From assembly GCA_026193555.1 (NCBI GenBank), contig JAPHUU010000221.1, forward strand, positions 1 to 7,410: 7,410 bases of DNA, read 5' to 3'. The stretch's first letter is position 1. Each line of letters begins with the position of its first letter. Position numbers and translations under genes: made by a program. Shown in pieces: positions 1-5,807 of this stretch. The notes beneath the pieces are model-generated. The model was given only the letters and a program-made list of their open reading frames with translations, made no database searches and was not told where the DNA came from. The stretch comes from Rhodanobacter sp. (lineage in GTDB: Bacteria; Pseudomonadota; Gammaproteobacteria; Xanthomonadales; Rhodanobacteraceae).

Positions 1-6
1 ATGATT

Positions 7-357
7 CTAACGAATGACTCGCAGGTTGCTGACCGCGCGCGGAATGTCGAGCCGGCGCGCCAGGCTCACCGGCTTGCCGCTGTCGCGCGATTCCAGTGCC
101 GCGAATTCCTCCAGCCGCGCCTCGATCAGTGCGGCCAGTTTCTGCAGCAGGTGCGCACGCTGTTCGGCTGGGGTGTTGGCCCAACCGGCGGCGGCGCGAC
201 TGGCAGCCTCGACCGCGGCGGCGACATCGCCCGGGCCGGAATCCGGGCAGTGCGCGAATACCGCGGCGGTAGCCGGCTCGTGCACCTCCAGCCAGGCATC
301 GTGGATCGGCGCCTGCAGGCGACCGTCGATCAGATTGGCAAGGCGCAGGGTGGACAT
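7..357 (-). CDS. Aldehyde dehydrogenase, N-terminal fragment (about 116 residues)
   Basis: NAD(P)+-dependent aldehyde dehydrogenases oxidise aldehydes to carboxylates. The visible part is the start of the coenzyme-binding domain. It opens MSTLRLANLIDGR, continues with EPATAAVFA, and reaches the SRDSGKPVSLARRLDIPRAVSNLR block that is typical of muconic-semialdehyde dehydrogenase-like members. The family is about 480 residues long, so the catalytic Cys/Glu region is absent. After SNLR the family normally continues with an aromatic FFA-type segment, but here the frame reads VIR and stops at TAG (9..7). The ATG at 357 fits the family N-terminus. An in-frame GTG at 393 would add 12 residues. Neither start has a good Shine-Dalgarno. 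The gene lies 78 bp after the SDR gene on the same strand, probably in the same transcript. The substrate is unknown; an aromatic or kynurenine catabolic aldehyde is only a guess. The gene may be truncated by an insertion, or the sequence may be unreliable at the edge. Confidence 0.8.
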   Translation of the reverse strand: MSTLRLANLIDGRLQAPIHDAWLEVHEPATAAVFAHCPDSGPGDVAAAVEAASRAAAGWANTPAEQRAHLLQKLAALIEARLEEFAALESRDSGKPVSLARRLDIPRAVSNLRVIR

Positions 358-435
358 TCGCGCAAGCTTAAATCCAGCGGGCGGCAATTGCACCGAACGC
401 CGGCGTATGCCGCGCTGGCCGCGCGTTCGCGGGGG

Positions 436-1224
436 TTACAGCGAGCGCATGCGGCCACCATCGACCGGCAGGTTGACGCCGGTGATGTAGCTCGCTGCCG
501 GCGAGGCCAGGAACGCCACGGCGGCAGCGGTTTCGGCGGGATCGGCAAAGCGGCCGAGCGGAATTTCCGCGGTCATCGCCTGCTGTACTTCCTGCTCGCT
601 GCGACCGGATTTCTGCGCGCGTGCGGCAATGATCTGATCGATCCGCGGCGTATGGGTGGAGCCGGGCAGCACGTTGTTGACGGTGATGCCGAACGGCGCG
701 AGTTCGCCGGCCAGCGTCTTGGCCCAGCTGGCCACCGCGCCACGGGTGGCATTGGAGACGCCGATGCCGGGGATCGGCTCCTTCACCGAGGTGGAGATGA
801 TGTTGATGATGCGACCCCAGCCGGCCTCGCGCATGCCGGGAATTACCGCCTGCGCCAGCACGTGGTTGGCCAGCAGATGCTGGCGGTAGGCATCGAGAAA
901 CTCCGCCGTCGTTGCGTCGGCAGCACTGCCAGGCGGCGGCCCGCCGCTGTTGTTGACCAGGATATGCACCGGGCCGGTCGTGATCAGCTTGTCGGCGCAC
1001 GCGCGCAGCGCATCGGTATCACCGGCATCAGCGACGATGAAACCGTGCTGCTGTGCCGCGTGGATGCGCGGCAGCGTCTGCACGAGCGCGTCCAGCACCT
1101 CGGCGCGCCGTGCCAGCACGGTGACGCTGGCGCCCAGTTCGGCCAGTTCGATCGCGCTGGCGCGGCCGATGCCCTGCGATGCTCCGCAGACCAGCGCATG
1201 GCGCCCACTCAGATCCAGTTGCAT
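436..1224 (-). CDS. SDR-family oxidoreductase-like protein lacking the YxxxK motif
   Basis: This 262-residue protein has the short-chain dehydrogenase/reductase fold. Visible elements are the dinucleotide-binding loop GASQGIG (residues 14-20), the NNSGG structural motif (91-95), an IINIISTS strand that supplies the usual serine (about 144-146), and a C-terminal ITGVNLPVDGG segment. Normal length is about 250 residues. At the position where classical members carry Tyr-x-x-x-Lys, this protein reads GVSNATRGAV, so by my alignment Tyr is V156 and Lys is T160. It therefore belongs to a divergent subgroup with an SN-x-x-R segment there, and its chemistry may not be classical reduction. The start at 1224 is 21 bp after the stop of the preceding small membrane protein; the Shine-Dalgarno is weak (GGGG, about 10 nt upstream). 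The downstream neighbour is an aldehyde dehydrogenase, which suggests a small catabolic module. The substrate cannot be read from the sequence. Confidence 0.9.
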   Translation of the reverse strand: MQLDLSGRHALVCGASQGIGRASAIELAELGASVTVLARRAEVLDALVQTLPRIHAAQQHGFIVADAGDTDALRACADKLITTGPVHILVNNSGGPPPGSAADATTAEFLDAYRQHLLANHVLAQAVIPGMREAGWGRIINIISTSVKEPIPGIGVSNATRGAVASWAKTLAGELAPFGITVNNVLPGSTHTPRIDQIIAARAQKSGRSEQEVQQAMTAEIPLGRFADPAETAAAVAFLASPAASYITGVNLPVDGGRMRSL

Positions 1225-1245
1225 GGTCGTACCCCGTCGGTCTTT

Positions 1246-1560
1246 CTAGCGCAGCAGAAAACGCATCGCCAATGCAGCCAGCCAGCTCAGCCAGCCCAGC
1301 CAGGGGCTGTAGCGCCAGACTCGCTGCCAGGCGTCGATGGTGGCATCGCCCATCGCGGGCAGTGCCGGCGAGCGCAGCACGTGCTGCAGGCGCATGAAGG
1401 TGCGGAATGCCGAGGGCTTGCCGCGATCCGGCTCGGCAATGATTTTCCATTGCTGCGGATGCTGTTCGCGCAGGCGTTTGGCAATCCGGAACTGTGCCAC
1501 GTACGACAGCACGAACAAGACGACGCCGCCGATCAGCAGCGCGAGGTACAGGATGATCAT
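1246..1560 (-). CDS. Small two-helix membrane protein, UspB-like in layout
   Basis: This 104-residue protein has a hydrophobic N-terminal helix (residues 1-21, IILYLALLIGGVVLFVLSYVA), a basic and polar middle (AKRLREQHPQQW and on to about 80), and a second hydrophobic helix (about 86-103) ending in FLLR. Both ends thus appear to be in the membrane, with a soluble loop between them. The length and hairpin layout recall universal stress protein B of enterobacteria, but I see no diagnostic identity, so the family is tentative. Its ATG overlaps the stop codon of the upstream MalM-like gene (ATGA at 1560..1557), which indicates translational coupling and a shared transcript. The SDR gene follows after 21 bp. 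No function can be assigned beyond an inner-membrane small protein. Confidence 0.78.
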   Translation of the reverse strand: MIILYLALLIGGVVLFVLSYVAQFRIAKRLREQHPQQWKIIAEPDRGKPSAFRTFMRLQHVLRSPALPAMGDATIDAWQRVWRYSPWLGWLSWLAALAMRFLLR

Positions 1561-2369
1561 GGCGAGTGGCTACCGTTGCTGCCGTTGCCTCGGCTCCAGG
1601 GCGTCGGCAGCGCGTTGAACACGCCATCTCCCTTGGCCGGCTTGTGGCAAATCGCGTTGTCGATCGCCTTTGCATAGGTCGAGTTCATCATGCCGACCCA
1701 CAACGTACCGTCGGGCCCGTGCACGATGCTGAAACTTCCGGCGGAGGTCATCTTGAGCGTTGCCGTGGAAATGGTGGTGGGAATCGAGGCGGGCGACTGC
1801 TCCCAGTAGGTGTTGCCCGACTGCTGCTTGGCGGAGCTGTAGACCACCAGATAGCGTGCCTGGTCGCTGCTGATGGTGGTGCTGCCGAAGGCGCCGGTGG
1901 TCTCGTCGCTCCAGCCCATGTGCTCGCAAAGGTCGACATCTTCGCTGCGGATCGGCTGGAAGCCTTCATCCAGCACCACCACGGTCGGCGCAAACAGATA
2001 GCTGGAATGCAGCCAGCGACCGGTCAACTCGGACTTCAACGCCACGCGGTAGGGCAGTTTGGCGTTGCTCGGCAGGCGGAAGGCCAGGAAATAGCTCGGC
2101 GTGCCGCCGAGGTTGGCCACCATGCTGCCGCTGCCGAGGATGAATTTCCGCGGTTGCCACGGCAGCATGTTCTGGTAGGAGAAATCGGCGAAGTTGCTGC
2201 AGCATGGGGTGGCCTGCTGCAACTGCTGCCTGGCCAGCTTCAATGCCTCACCGCTGTCTTCCGCCGGTGGCCGAAGATTCGGTGGTATCAGCACTTTCGC
2301 GCTGTGACAGCCGGTCAGCAGCGACGTGAGGGCAAGCAGGCTGATGAAGGCAAGGGTTCGGTACGGCAT
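1557..2369 (-). CDS. MalM-family lipoprotein (maltose operon periplasmic protein-like)
   Basis: This 270-residue protein is exported as a lipoprotein. It has a charged MPYR start, a hydrophobic stretch to residue 20, and the lipobox L18-T19-G20-C21. His22 follows the cysteine, so by the E. coli +2 rule it should go to the outer membrane. The mature part matches the MalM pattern: SYFLAFRLPSNAKLPYRVALKSE, then YLFAPTVVVLDEGFQPIRSE (about 124-143; E. coli MalM has a comparable FAPNVLILDQ segment), then ARYLVVYSSA (171-180). MalM is periplasmic and of unclear function. In E. coli it sits in the maltose regulon, but no maltose genes are visible here. Extra cysteines C56, C57, C148 and C241 could form disulfides. 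The gene starts 14 bp after the asnS stop and overlaps the next gene by ATGA. The tail is rich in Gly, Ser and Asn. The family call comes from recognised sequence patterns, not from a search. Confidence 0.85.
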   Translation of the reverse strand: MPYRTLAFISLLALTSLLTGCHSAKVLIPPNLRPPAEDSGEALKLARQQLQQATPCCSNFADFSYQNMLPWQPRKFILGSGSMVANLGGTPSYFLAFRLPSNAKLPYRVALKSELTGRWLHSSYLFAPTVVVLDEGFQPIRSEDVDLCEHMGWSDETTGAFGSTTISSDQARYLVVYSSAKQQSGNTYWEQSPASIPTTISTATLKMTSAGSFSIVHGPDGTLWVGMMNSTYAKAIDNAICHKPAKGDGVFNALPTPWSRGNGSNGSHSP

Positions 2370-2383
2370 GGCGCGAGGGATGC

Positions 2384-3799
2384 TCAGAATTCAGCGGTGC
2401 CGGCGGCACGGGGGTAGGGGATGGCGTCGCGGATGTTGGACAGGCCGCAGACGTACACCAGCAGGCGTTCGAAGCCGAGGCCGAAACCGGCATGCGGCAC
2501 CGTGCCATAGCGGCGCAGGTCACGGTACCAGTCATAGGTGGCCGGATCGAGACCAAACTGGATCATGCGACGATCGAGGTAGTCCAGCCGTTCCTCGCGC
2601 TGCGCGCCACCGATGATCTCGCCGATGCCGGGGGCCAGCACGTCCATCGCCGCAACGGTCTTTTCATCGTCGTTCAGGCGCATGTAGAACGCCTTGATCG
2701 CCTCGGGATAGTTCATCACGACCACCGGACGTCCGATGTGCTTCTCGGCCAGGTAGCGCTCGTGTTCGGTCTGCAGGTCGATGCCCCAGGCGACCGGGTA
2801 TTCGAACTTCTGTCCGCAGTTCCTGAGGATCTCGACCGCTTCGGTGTAGTCGATACGGGCGAATGGCTGGGCGATGAAGTTCTCGATGCGACTGATCGCA
2901 TCGCTCTGCACCCGCTCGGCGAAGAACGCCATGTCGTCGGGGCGCTCGTCCAGCACCGCCTTGAAGATCGCCTTGAGGAAGCCCTCGGCGCAGTCGGCAT
3001 TGGCGGTGAGGTCGGCAAACGCGATTTCCGGCTCGACCATCCAGAACTCGGCCAGATGGCGCGGCGTGTTCGAGTTCTCGGCGCGGAAGGTCGGGCCGAA
3101 CGTGTAGACCTTGCTCATCGCCAGGCAATAGGCCTCGACGTTGAGCTGGCCGGATACGGTGAGAAACGCCTCGCGGCCGAAGAAATCCTGGCGAAAGTCG
3201 ATCTTGCCGTCAGGCAGGCGCGGCAGGTTGGCCAGGTCCAGCGTGGACAGGCGGAACATGTCGCCGGCGCCCTCGGCGTCGGAGGTGGTGATGATCGGCG
3301 TGTTGATCCAGAAGAAGCCCTGCTCGGTGAGGTGCCGATGGATCGCCGTCATCATGGTGTGGCGCACGCGGGTCACGGCGCCGAACAGATTGGTGCGCGG
3401 GCGCAGGTGGGCGACCTCGCGCAGGAACTCCATCGAGTGCTGCTTGGGCTGGATCGGGTAGGTTTCCGGATCGTCGACCAGACCGGTGACGATCACCTCG
3501 CCGGCCTGCAGTTCGAAGCTCTGTCCCTTGCCTTGCGACGCCACCAGGGTGCCGCTGACGATCACGCTGGCACCGGCGGTGAGGTGCTTCACCTCGCTGT
3601 CATAGTTGGCCAGTGTCGCCGGAACCACGGCCTGGATCGGGTCGAAACAGGAGCCATCAGTCACGTTGACGAAGGACAGGCCGGCCTTGGAATCACGCCG
3701 CGTGCGCACCCATCCGCGCACGGTCACCGCGCTGCCGGCTTCGATGGCGCCGGACAAGGCCTGTTTCACGCTGCACAACGTCGGGCTGACCACGGCCAT
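2384..3799 (-). CDS. asnS: Asparaginyl-tRNA synthetase
   Basis: AsnRS charges tRNA-Asn with asparagine using ATP, in the cytoplasm. The 471-residue protein has an N-terminal OB-fold anticodon-binding domain ([14 protein letters not shown], residues 25-38). The class II catalytic core follows: [17 protein letters not shown] (131-147), [12 protein letters not shown] (171-182), motif 2 [21 protein letters not shown] (238-258) and motif 3 GFGLGFERL (438-446). The protein ends in [12 protein letters not shown], the AsnRS counterpart of the PFPR tail. Length is normal (E. coli about 466). [18 protein letters not shown] favours AsnRS over AspRS. The ATG at 3799 is well placed, with AGGAG at 3813..3809 and a 9-nt spacer. 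It heads the minus-strand gene run. A dense overlapping frame on the other strand is a codon shadow. Confidence 0.98.
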   Translation of the reverse strand: MAVVSPTLCSVKQALSGAIEAGSAVTVRGWVRTRRDSKAGLSFVNVTDGSCFDPIQAVVPATLANYDSEVKHLTAGASVIVSGTLVASQGKGQSFELQAGEVIVTGLVDDPETYPIQPKQHSMEFLREVAHLRPRTNLFGAVTRVRHTMMTAIHRHLTEQGFFWINTPIITTSDAEGAGDMFRLSTLDLANLPRLPDGKIDFRQDFFGREAFLTVSGQLNVEAYCLAMSKVYTFGPTFRAENSNTPRHLAEFWMVEPEIAFADLTANADCAEGFLKAIFKAVLDERPDDMAFFAERVQSDAISRIENFIAQPFARIDYTEAVEILRNCGQKFEYPVAWGIDLQTEHERYLAEKHIGRPVVVMNYPEAIKAFYMRLNDDEKTVAAMDVLAPGIGEIIGGAQREERLDYLDRRMIQFGLDPATYDWYRDLRRYGTVPHAGFGLGFERLLVYVCGLSNIRDAIPYPRAAGTAEF

Positions 3800-3802
3800 G
3801 AA

Positions 3803-3831
3803 TTGAAACTCCTGCTGGGTGCACCTATACA
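3803..3831 (+). promoter_or_regulatory. Sigma70-like promoter toward iscA
   Basis: TTGAAA (3803-3808) and TATACA (3826-3831) are separated by exactly 17 bases, with five of six consensus matches in each hexamer. Transcription would start near 3838 and give the IscA-like gene a leader of about 110 bases. The -35 lies between the asnS ribosome binding site and the asnS start codon on the opposite strand, so the two divergent transcription units would overlap here. This comes from inspection only; no start site is known. Confidence 0.5.
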
Positions 3832-3836
3832 GGTGC
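3821..3836. repeat. Perfect inverted repeat GCACCT-4-AGGTGC in asnS 5' leader
   Basis: GCACCT (3821-3826) and AGGTGC (3831-3836) flank the four bases ATAC. The repeat overlaps the -10 hexamer of the candidate iscA promoter and lies 7 bases upstream of the asnS AGGAG. It could be a protein-binding operator for either gene, or a 6-bp hairpin in the asnS leader RNA. A second short palindrome, GGTGCACC (3818-3825), overlaps it. No regulator can be named. Confidence 0.45.
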
Positions 3837-3881
3837 TACGGATGAGATGGCGCGAGGTGCAGCGCCTGATGTCAGACCGGC

Positions 3882-3892
3882 ATGATAGTGTA
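3882..3892 (-). promoter_or_regulatory. Candidate -10 region for asnS
   Basis: Read on the minus strand, overlapping TACACT (3892..3887) and TATCAT (3887..3882) hexamers resemble sigma70 -10 elements about 85 bases ahead of the asnS start codon. I see no convincing -35 at 16-18 bases upstream, so this is only a weak candidate. The true asnS promoter may be elsewhere in 3800-3948. Confidence 0.3.
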
Positions 3893-3948
3893 GGGATTGA
3901 TCGAACTGCGACATTTCGCGGCACTTTTCGAGGTTGGATACGTCTGCC

Positions 3949-4275
3949 ATGAGCATCACCATTACTCCCGCAGCCAATGAACGCATGCGCCATTTCCTGG
4001 ACGCGACACCGAGTGCGGCCGGGGTCAGGTTCGGCGTCAAACGCACCGGCTGTTCCGGTTTCGCGTATGTGGTGGATCTGGCCGAGGAAGTCGGAGAAGG
4101 CGATCAGCTGGTTCAGGTGGACGGCCTGCCGTTGATCGTCAACGAGAAGAGCCTGACCCTGGTCGAGGGTACGGTGATCGATTTCCAGCGGCAGGGCCTC
4201 AACGCCAGCTTCGTTTTCCACAACCCGAACGCCACCGGCGAATGCGGCTGTGGCGAGAGTTTCACCGTTGGCTGA
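3949..4275 (+). CDS. iscA: A-type iron-sulfur cluster carrier, IscA-like
   Basis: A-type carriers hold and deliver Fe-S clusters, or iron, to apoproteins in the cytoplasm. The protein has 108 residues (E. coli IscA 107). The three ligand cysteines fall at the IscA positions: Cys35 in RTGCSGFAY, and Cys99 and Cys101 in ECGCGESF. The MSIT start, the LRLGV-like VRFGVKRTGCSG and the NPN-x-x-x-ECGCGESF end favour IscA/SufA over ErpA, whose tail is typically CGCGSSF. I use iscA as the closest name, but no other isc or suf genes are in the window, so its assembly partners are unknown. The ATG at 3949 is preferred because MSIT is the family start. GAGG (3930-3933) lies rather far upstream, and a TTG at 3934 is too close to it to be used. 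The gene appears to stand alone, divergent from asnS. Confidence 0.93.
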   Translation: MSITITPAANERMRHFLDATPSAAGVRFGVKRTGCSGFAYVVDLAEEVGEGDQLVQVDGLPLIVNEKSLTLVEGTVIDFQRQGLNASFVFHNPNATGECGCGESFTVG

Positions 4276-4307
4276 GCTTCCCCGGGGTTGCTCGACGTTT
4301 CAATGAC

Positions 4308-4337
4308 TTGCGCGATCATCGATCGGCAACGTACACT
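4308..4337 (+). promoter_or_regulatory. Candidate promoter of the rpsF-rpsR-rplI operon
   Basis: TTGCGC (4308-4313) and TACACT (4332-4337) are spaced by 18 bases, giving a sigma70-like pair with start near 4344. This would leave a leader of about 98 bases before rpsF, containing the hairpins at 4367-4420. The -35 match is moderate (TTG plus a terminal match), so confidence is limited. Confidence 0.4.
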
Positions 4338-4366
4338 TCCGCTTCTGTCCGCGCCCGTTTGAGCGC

Positions 4367-4420
4367 TGGCGGTACTTGCCTCACCGCCATGGCGGGAGGC
4401 TGCGAGGCCGCAAGGCCGCA
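4367..4420 (+). promoter_or_regulatory. Structured rpsF leader RNA, candidate S6:S18 autoregulatory site
   Basis: The leader just ahead of the rpsF Shine-Dalgarno (AAGGAG, 4426-4431) can form two adjacent hairpins. The first (4378-4400) pairs GCCTC with GAGGC, skips a bulged A (4383), and then pairs CCGC with GCGG around CATG. The second (4401-4420) pairs TGC/GCA and GGCC/GGCC with a two-base GA bulge and a GCAA (GNRA) tetraloop. Alternatively, TGGCGGT (4367-4373) can pair over 7 bp with ACCGCCA (4383-4389), which excludes the first hairpin. A conserved rpsF leader bound by the S6:S18 complex is known in many bacteria and involves a CCG trinucleotide. A CCG sits beside the bulge here, but I cannot confirm that it matches the published consensus. 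Confidence 0.45.
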
Positions 4421-4441
4421 TCCACAAGGAGTTACTCAACG

Positions 4442-4885
4442 ATGACGCTGCGTCATTACGAAGTCGTGTTTCTGGTCCACCCTGACCAGAGCGAGCAGGT
4501 TCCGGCGATGATCGAGCGCTACAAGGCGGTGATCGAGACCGACGGTGGCAAGATCCATCGCCTGGAAGACTGGGGTCGCCGTCAGCTGGCCTATCCGATC
4601 GTGAACCTGGCCAAGGCTCACTACGTGATGCTCAATATCGAAGTGAGCCAGAACGCGCTGAACGAGCTGGAGTCGGGTTTCCGCTTCAACGACGCCGTAC
4701 TGCGCCACCTGGTGGTTCGCCGCGACGAAGCCGATACCGAGCCGTCCTTCATCCTGAAGTCGAAGGAAAAGGACGATGCCAAGTCCACCCGTCGCCGTGA
4801 TGACGAAAGCGAAGGCGAAGGCGAGAGCCGCCCTCGTGGGCGTGACCGCGACGACAGCGATAACGATCGCGACAGCGACGACTGA
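4442..4885 (+). CDS. rpsF: 30S ribosomal protein S6
   Basis: S6 binds S18 and the central domain of 16S rRNA in the small-subunit platform. The 147-residue product has the full S6 fold: [17 protein letters not shown] (4-20), [20 protein letters not shown] (34-53), HYVMLNIE (60-67) and the [11 protein letters not shown] end of the ferredoxin-like domain (87-96). After about residue 107 comes a disordered charged tail, [28 protein letters not shown] and on to a DRDSDD end. It is longer than the E. coli tail (mature protein 131-135 residues). In E. coli the S6 C-terminus is extended with glutamates by RimK; whether that happens with this Asp-rich end is unknown. The start at 4442 is set by AAGGAG 10 bases upstream and by MTLRHYE. 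It ends in tandem in-frame stops TGA TAG. rpsR follows 14 bp later, with no priB between. Confidence 0.98.
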   Translation: MTLRHYEVVFLVHPDQSEQVPAMIERYKAVIETDGGKIHRLEDWGRRQLAYPIVNLAKAHYVMLNIEVSQNALNELESGFRFNDAVLRHLVVRRDEADTEPSFILKSKEKDDAKSTRRRDDESEGEGESRPRGRDRDDSDNDRDSDD

Positions 4886-4899
4886 TAGGAATCCAGACC

Positions 4900-5130
4900 A
4901 TGTCCAAGTTTTTCCGCCGCCGCAAGTTCTGTCGCTTCACTGCTGAAGAAGTGAAGGAGATCGACTACAAGGATCTCAACACCCTGCGTCAGTACGTCAC
5001 CGAGAACGGCAAGATCGTGCCGAGCCGCATCACCGGAACCAAGGCGCGTTATCAGCGTCAGCTGGCCACGGCGATCAAGCGCGCGCGCTTCCTGTCGCTG
5101 CTGCCGTATACCGACAACCACGACGTCTGA
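4900..5130 (+). CDS. rpsR: 30S ribosomal protein S18
   Basis: S18 forms a heterodimer with S6 on the 30S platform. The 76-residue protein (E. coli 75) has the basic N-terminus [13 protein letters not shown], with one cysteine at residue 11. The family core follows: [52 protein letters not shown]. The single cysteine means there is no complete Zn-ribbon. The ATG at 4900 is preceded by TAGGA (4886-4890). It is the second gene of the ribosomal operon, 14 bp after rpsF and 99 bp before rplI. That last gap is wider than usual and holds two palindromes. Confidence 0.98.
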   Translation: MSKFFRRRKFCRFTAEEVKEIDYKDLNTLRQYVTENGKIVPSRITGTKARYQRQLATAIKRARFLSLLPYTDNHDV

Positions 5131-5138
5131 GGTGACTC

Positions 5139-5160
5139 CCTCTCCCCCTCAAGGGAGAGG
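5139..5160 (+). repeat. REP-like palindrome (CCTCTCCC / GGGAGAGG) between rpsR and rplI
   Basis: CCTCTCCC (5139-5146) and GGGAGAGG (5153-5160) form a perfect 8-bp stem with a CCTCAA loop. No T-run follows, so it does not look like a complete intrinsic terminator. Palindromes of this CTCTCCC/GGGAGAG type recur between genes in Xanthomonadales and other high-GC proteobacteria, so a dispersed REP-like repeat is the most likely reading. This last point rests on memory of the pattern. It could protect the upstream mRNA or attenuate rplI. Confidence 0.6.
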
Positions 5161-5176
5161 AAGCAATGAATTCGGA

Positions 5177-5192
5177 CAGCCGTCCACGGCTG
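5177..5192 (+). repeat. Second hairpin before rplI (CAGCCG / CGGCTG)
   Basis: CAGCCG (5177-5182) and CGGCTG (5187-5192) form a perfect 6-bp stem with a TCCA loop, 37 bases upstream of the rplI start. GGAC (5174-5177) could instead pair with GTCC (5182-5185), which is mutually exclusive with it. It may be part of the same repeat insertion as the palindrome at 5139-5160, or a separate mRNA structure. Confidence 0.45.
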
Positions 5193-5229
5193 CGTCGGGC
5201 CACACCGGCGCTAACGAACAGGAACCATC

Positions 5230-5676
5230 ATGGAACTCATTCTTCTGCAGAAAGTCCGCAACCTCGGCACGCTTGGCGACAAGGTCGTCGTGAAGCCGGG
5301 TTATGGCCGCAACTTCCTGCTGCCACAGGGCAAGGCCGTGCGCGTCAATGCCGCCAATCTGGCTGCGTTCGAACAGCGTCGCGCCGAATACGAAGCGAAG
5401 GCCAACACCGCACTGGCCGATGCCGAGGCACGCAAGGTCAAGCTGGCCAATGTCTCGGTGACGATCAGCGCTCATGCCAGCGCGGAAGGCAAGTTGTTCG
5501 GCTCGGTCGGACCGCGCGATATCGCCGAGTCGCTGGTAGCGGCCGGGCACGACGTGAACAAGGGTGAAGTGATCCTTGGCGAAGGCCCGCTGCGCCACAC
5601 CGGTGAGTTCGACGTGGTGATCAGCCTGCACGCCGATGTGCAGGCCGGCGTCAAGGTGATCGTGGTCGCCGACTGA
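5230..5676 (+). CDS. rplI: 50S ribosomal protein L9
   Basis: L9 binds 23S rRNA near the base of the L1 stalk and extends from the ribosome; it helps reading-frame fidelity. At 148 residues the length is standard. The N-terminal domain has [37 protein letters not shown] (1-37), with the conserved [10 protein letters not shown] long connecting helix follows (about 41-75, rich in Ala, Glu and Arg). The C-terminal domain contains [18 protein letters not shown] (85-102) and ends [22 protein letters not shown]. The ATG at 5230 has AGGA at 5220-5223, spaced by 6. It is the last gene of the ribosomal operon, because a strong terminator follows 32 bp after its stop. Its own start signal is good even though hairpins precede it. 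Confidence 0.98.
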   Translation: MELILLQKVRNLGTLGDKVVVKPGYGRNFLLPQGKAVRVNAANLAAFEQRRAEYEAKANTALADAEARKVKLANVSVTISAHASAEGKLFGSVGPRDIAESLVAAGHDVNKGEVILGEGPLRHTGEFDVVISLHADVQAGVKVIVVAD

Positions 5677-5708
5677 GTCAGTCGCCACCGCATCTCGACG
5701 ATGTCATG

Positions 5709-5739
5709 GACGGGCGCCTTCGGGCGCCCGTCTTTTTTT
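5709..5739 (+). terminator. Intrinsic terminator of the rpsF operon
   Basis: GACGGGCGCC (5709-5718) and GGCGCCCGTC (5723-5732) form a perfect 10-bp GC-rich stem closed by a TTCG tetraloop, followed by seven T residues (5733-5739). This is a textbook Rho-independent terminator, 32 bp after the rplI stop. It separates the ribosomal operon from dnaB. Confidence 0.95.
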
Positions 5740-5786
5740 GGTCGGGCGGCACGGTGGATATCCGGCGCATTGCGGTGCGATCGGTG

Positions 5787-5795
5787 TTATCCACA
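5787..5795 (+). promoter_or_regulatory. DnaA box 1 (TTATCCACA) upstream of dnaB
   Basis: This is a perfect match to the strong DnaA box consensus TTATCCACA. It lies 125 bases upstream of the dnaB start and is paired with a second perfect copy 21 bases downstream in the same orientation. Two exact copies so close together in an intergenic region are unlikely by chance in GC-rich DNA. The likely role is DnaA-dependent control of dnaB or DnaA titration. Confidence 0.85.
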
Positions 5796-5807
5796 ACAAC
5801 GCACAGC

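Noticed and set aside
1..1677. Long open frame (558 codons) on the plus strand
   Set aside because: It runs antisense to the aldehyde dehydrogenase, SDR and membrane protein genes. Its product is low-complexity (Arg, Gly, Ala, His) with no family resemblance, a common shadow in GC-rich DNA.
1566..2417. Open frame of 283 codons antisense to the MalM-like gene
   Set aside because: The minus-strand lipoprotein has a signal peptide, a lipobox and family motifs; the plus frame has none.
3934..3948. Upstream TTG start for the IscA-like gene
   Set aside because: It would add five residues before MSIT and sits directly against the GAGG; the ATG at 3949 matches the family start.
2492..3952. Open frame of 486 codons on the plus strand, antisense to asnS
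   Set aside because: asnS is unmistakable on the minus strand. The antisense product has no recognisable motif and arises from codon bias.
4280..4287. CCCCGGGG palindrome after iscA as a terminator
   Set aside because: It has no loop and no T-run, so it cannot act as an intrinsic terminator.
5753..5761. Third DnaA box in reverse orientation
   Set aside because: It matches only seven of nine bases (GGTGGATAT against TGTGGATAA), too weak to list as a site.
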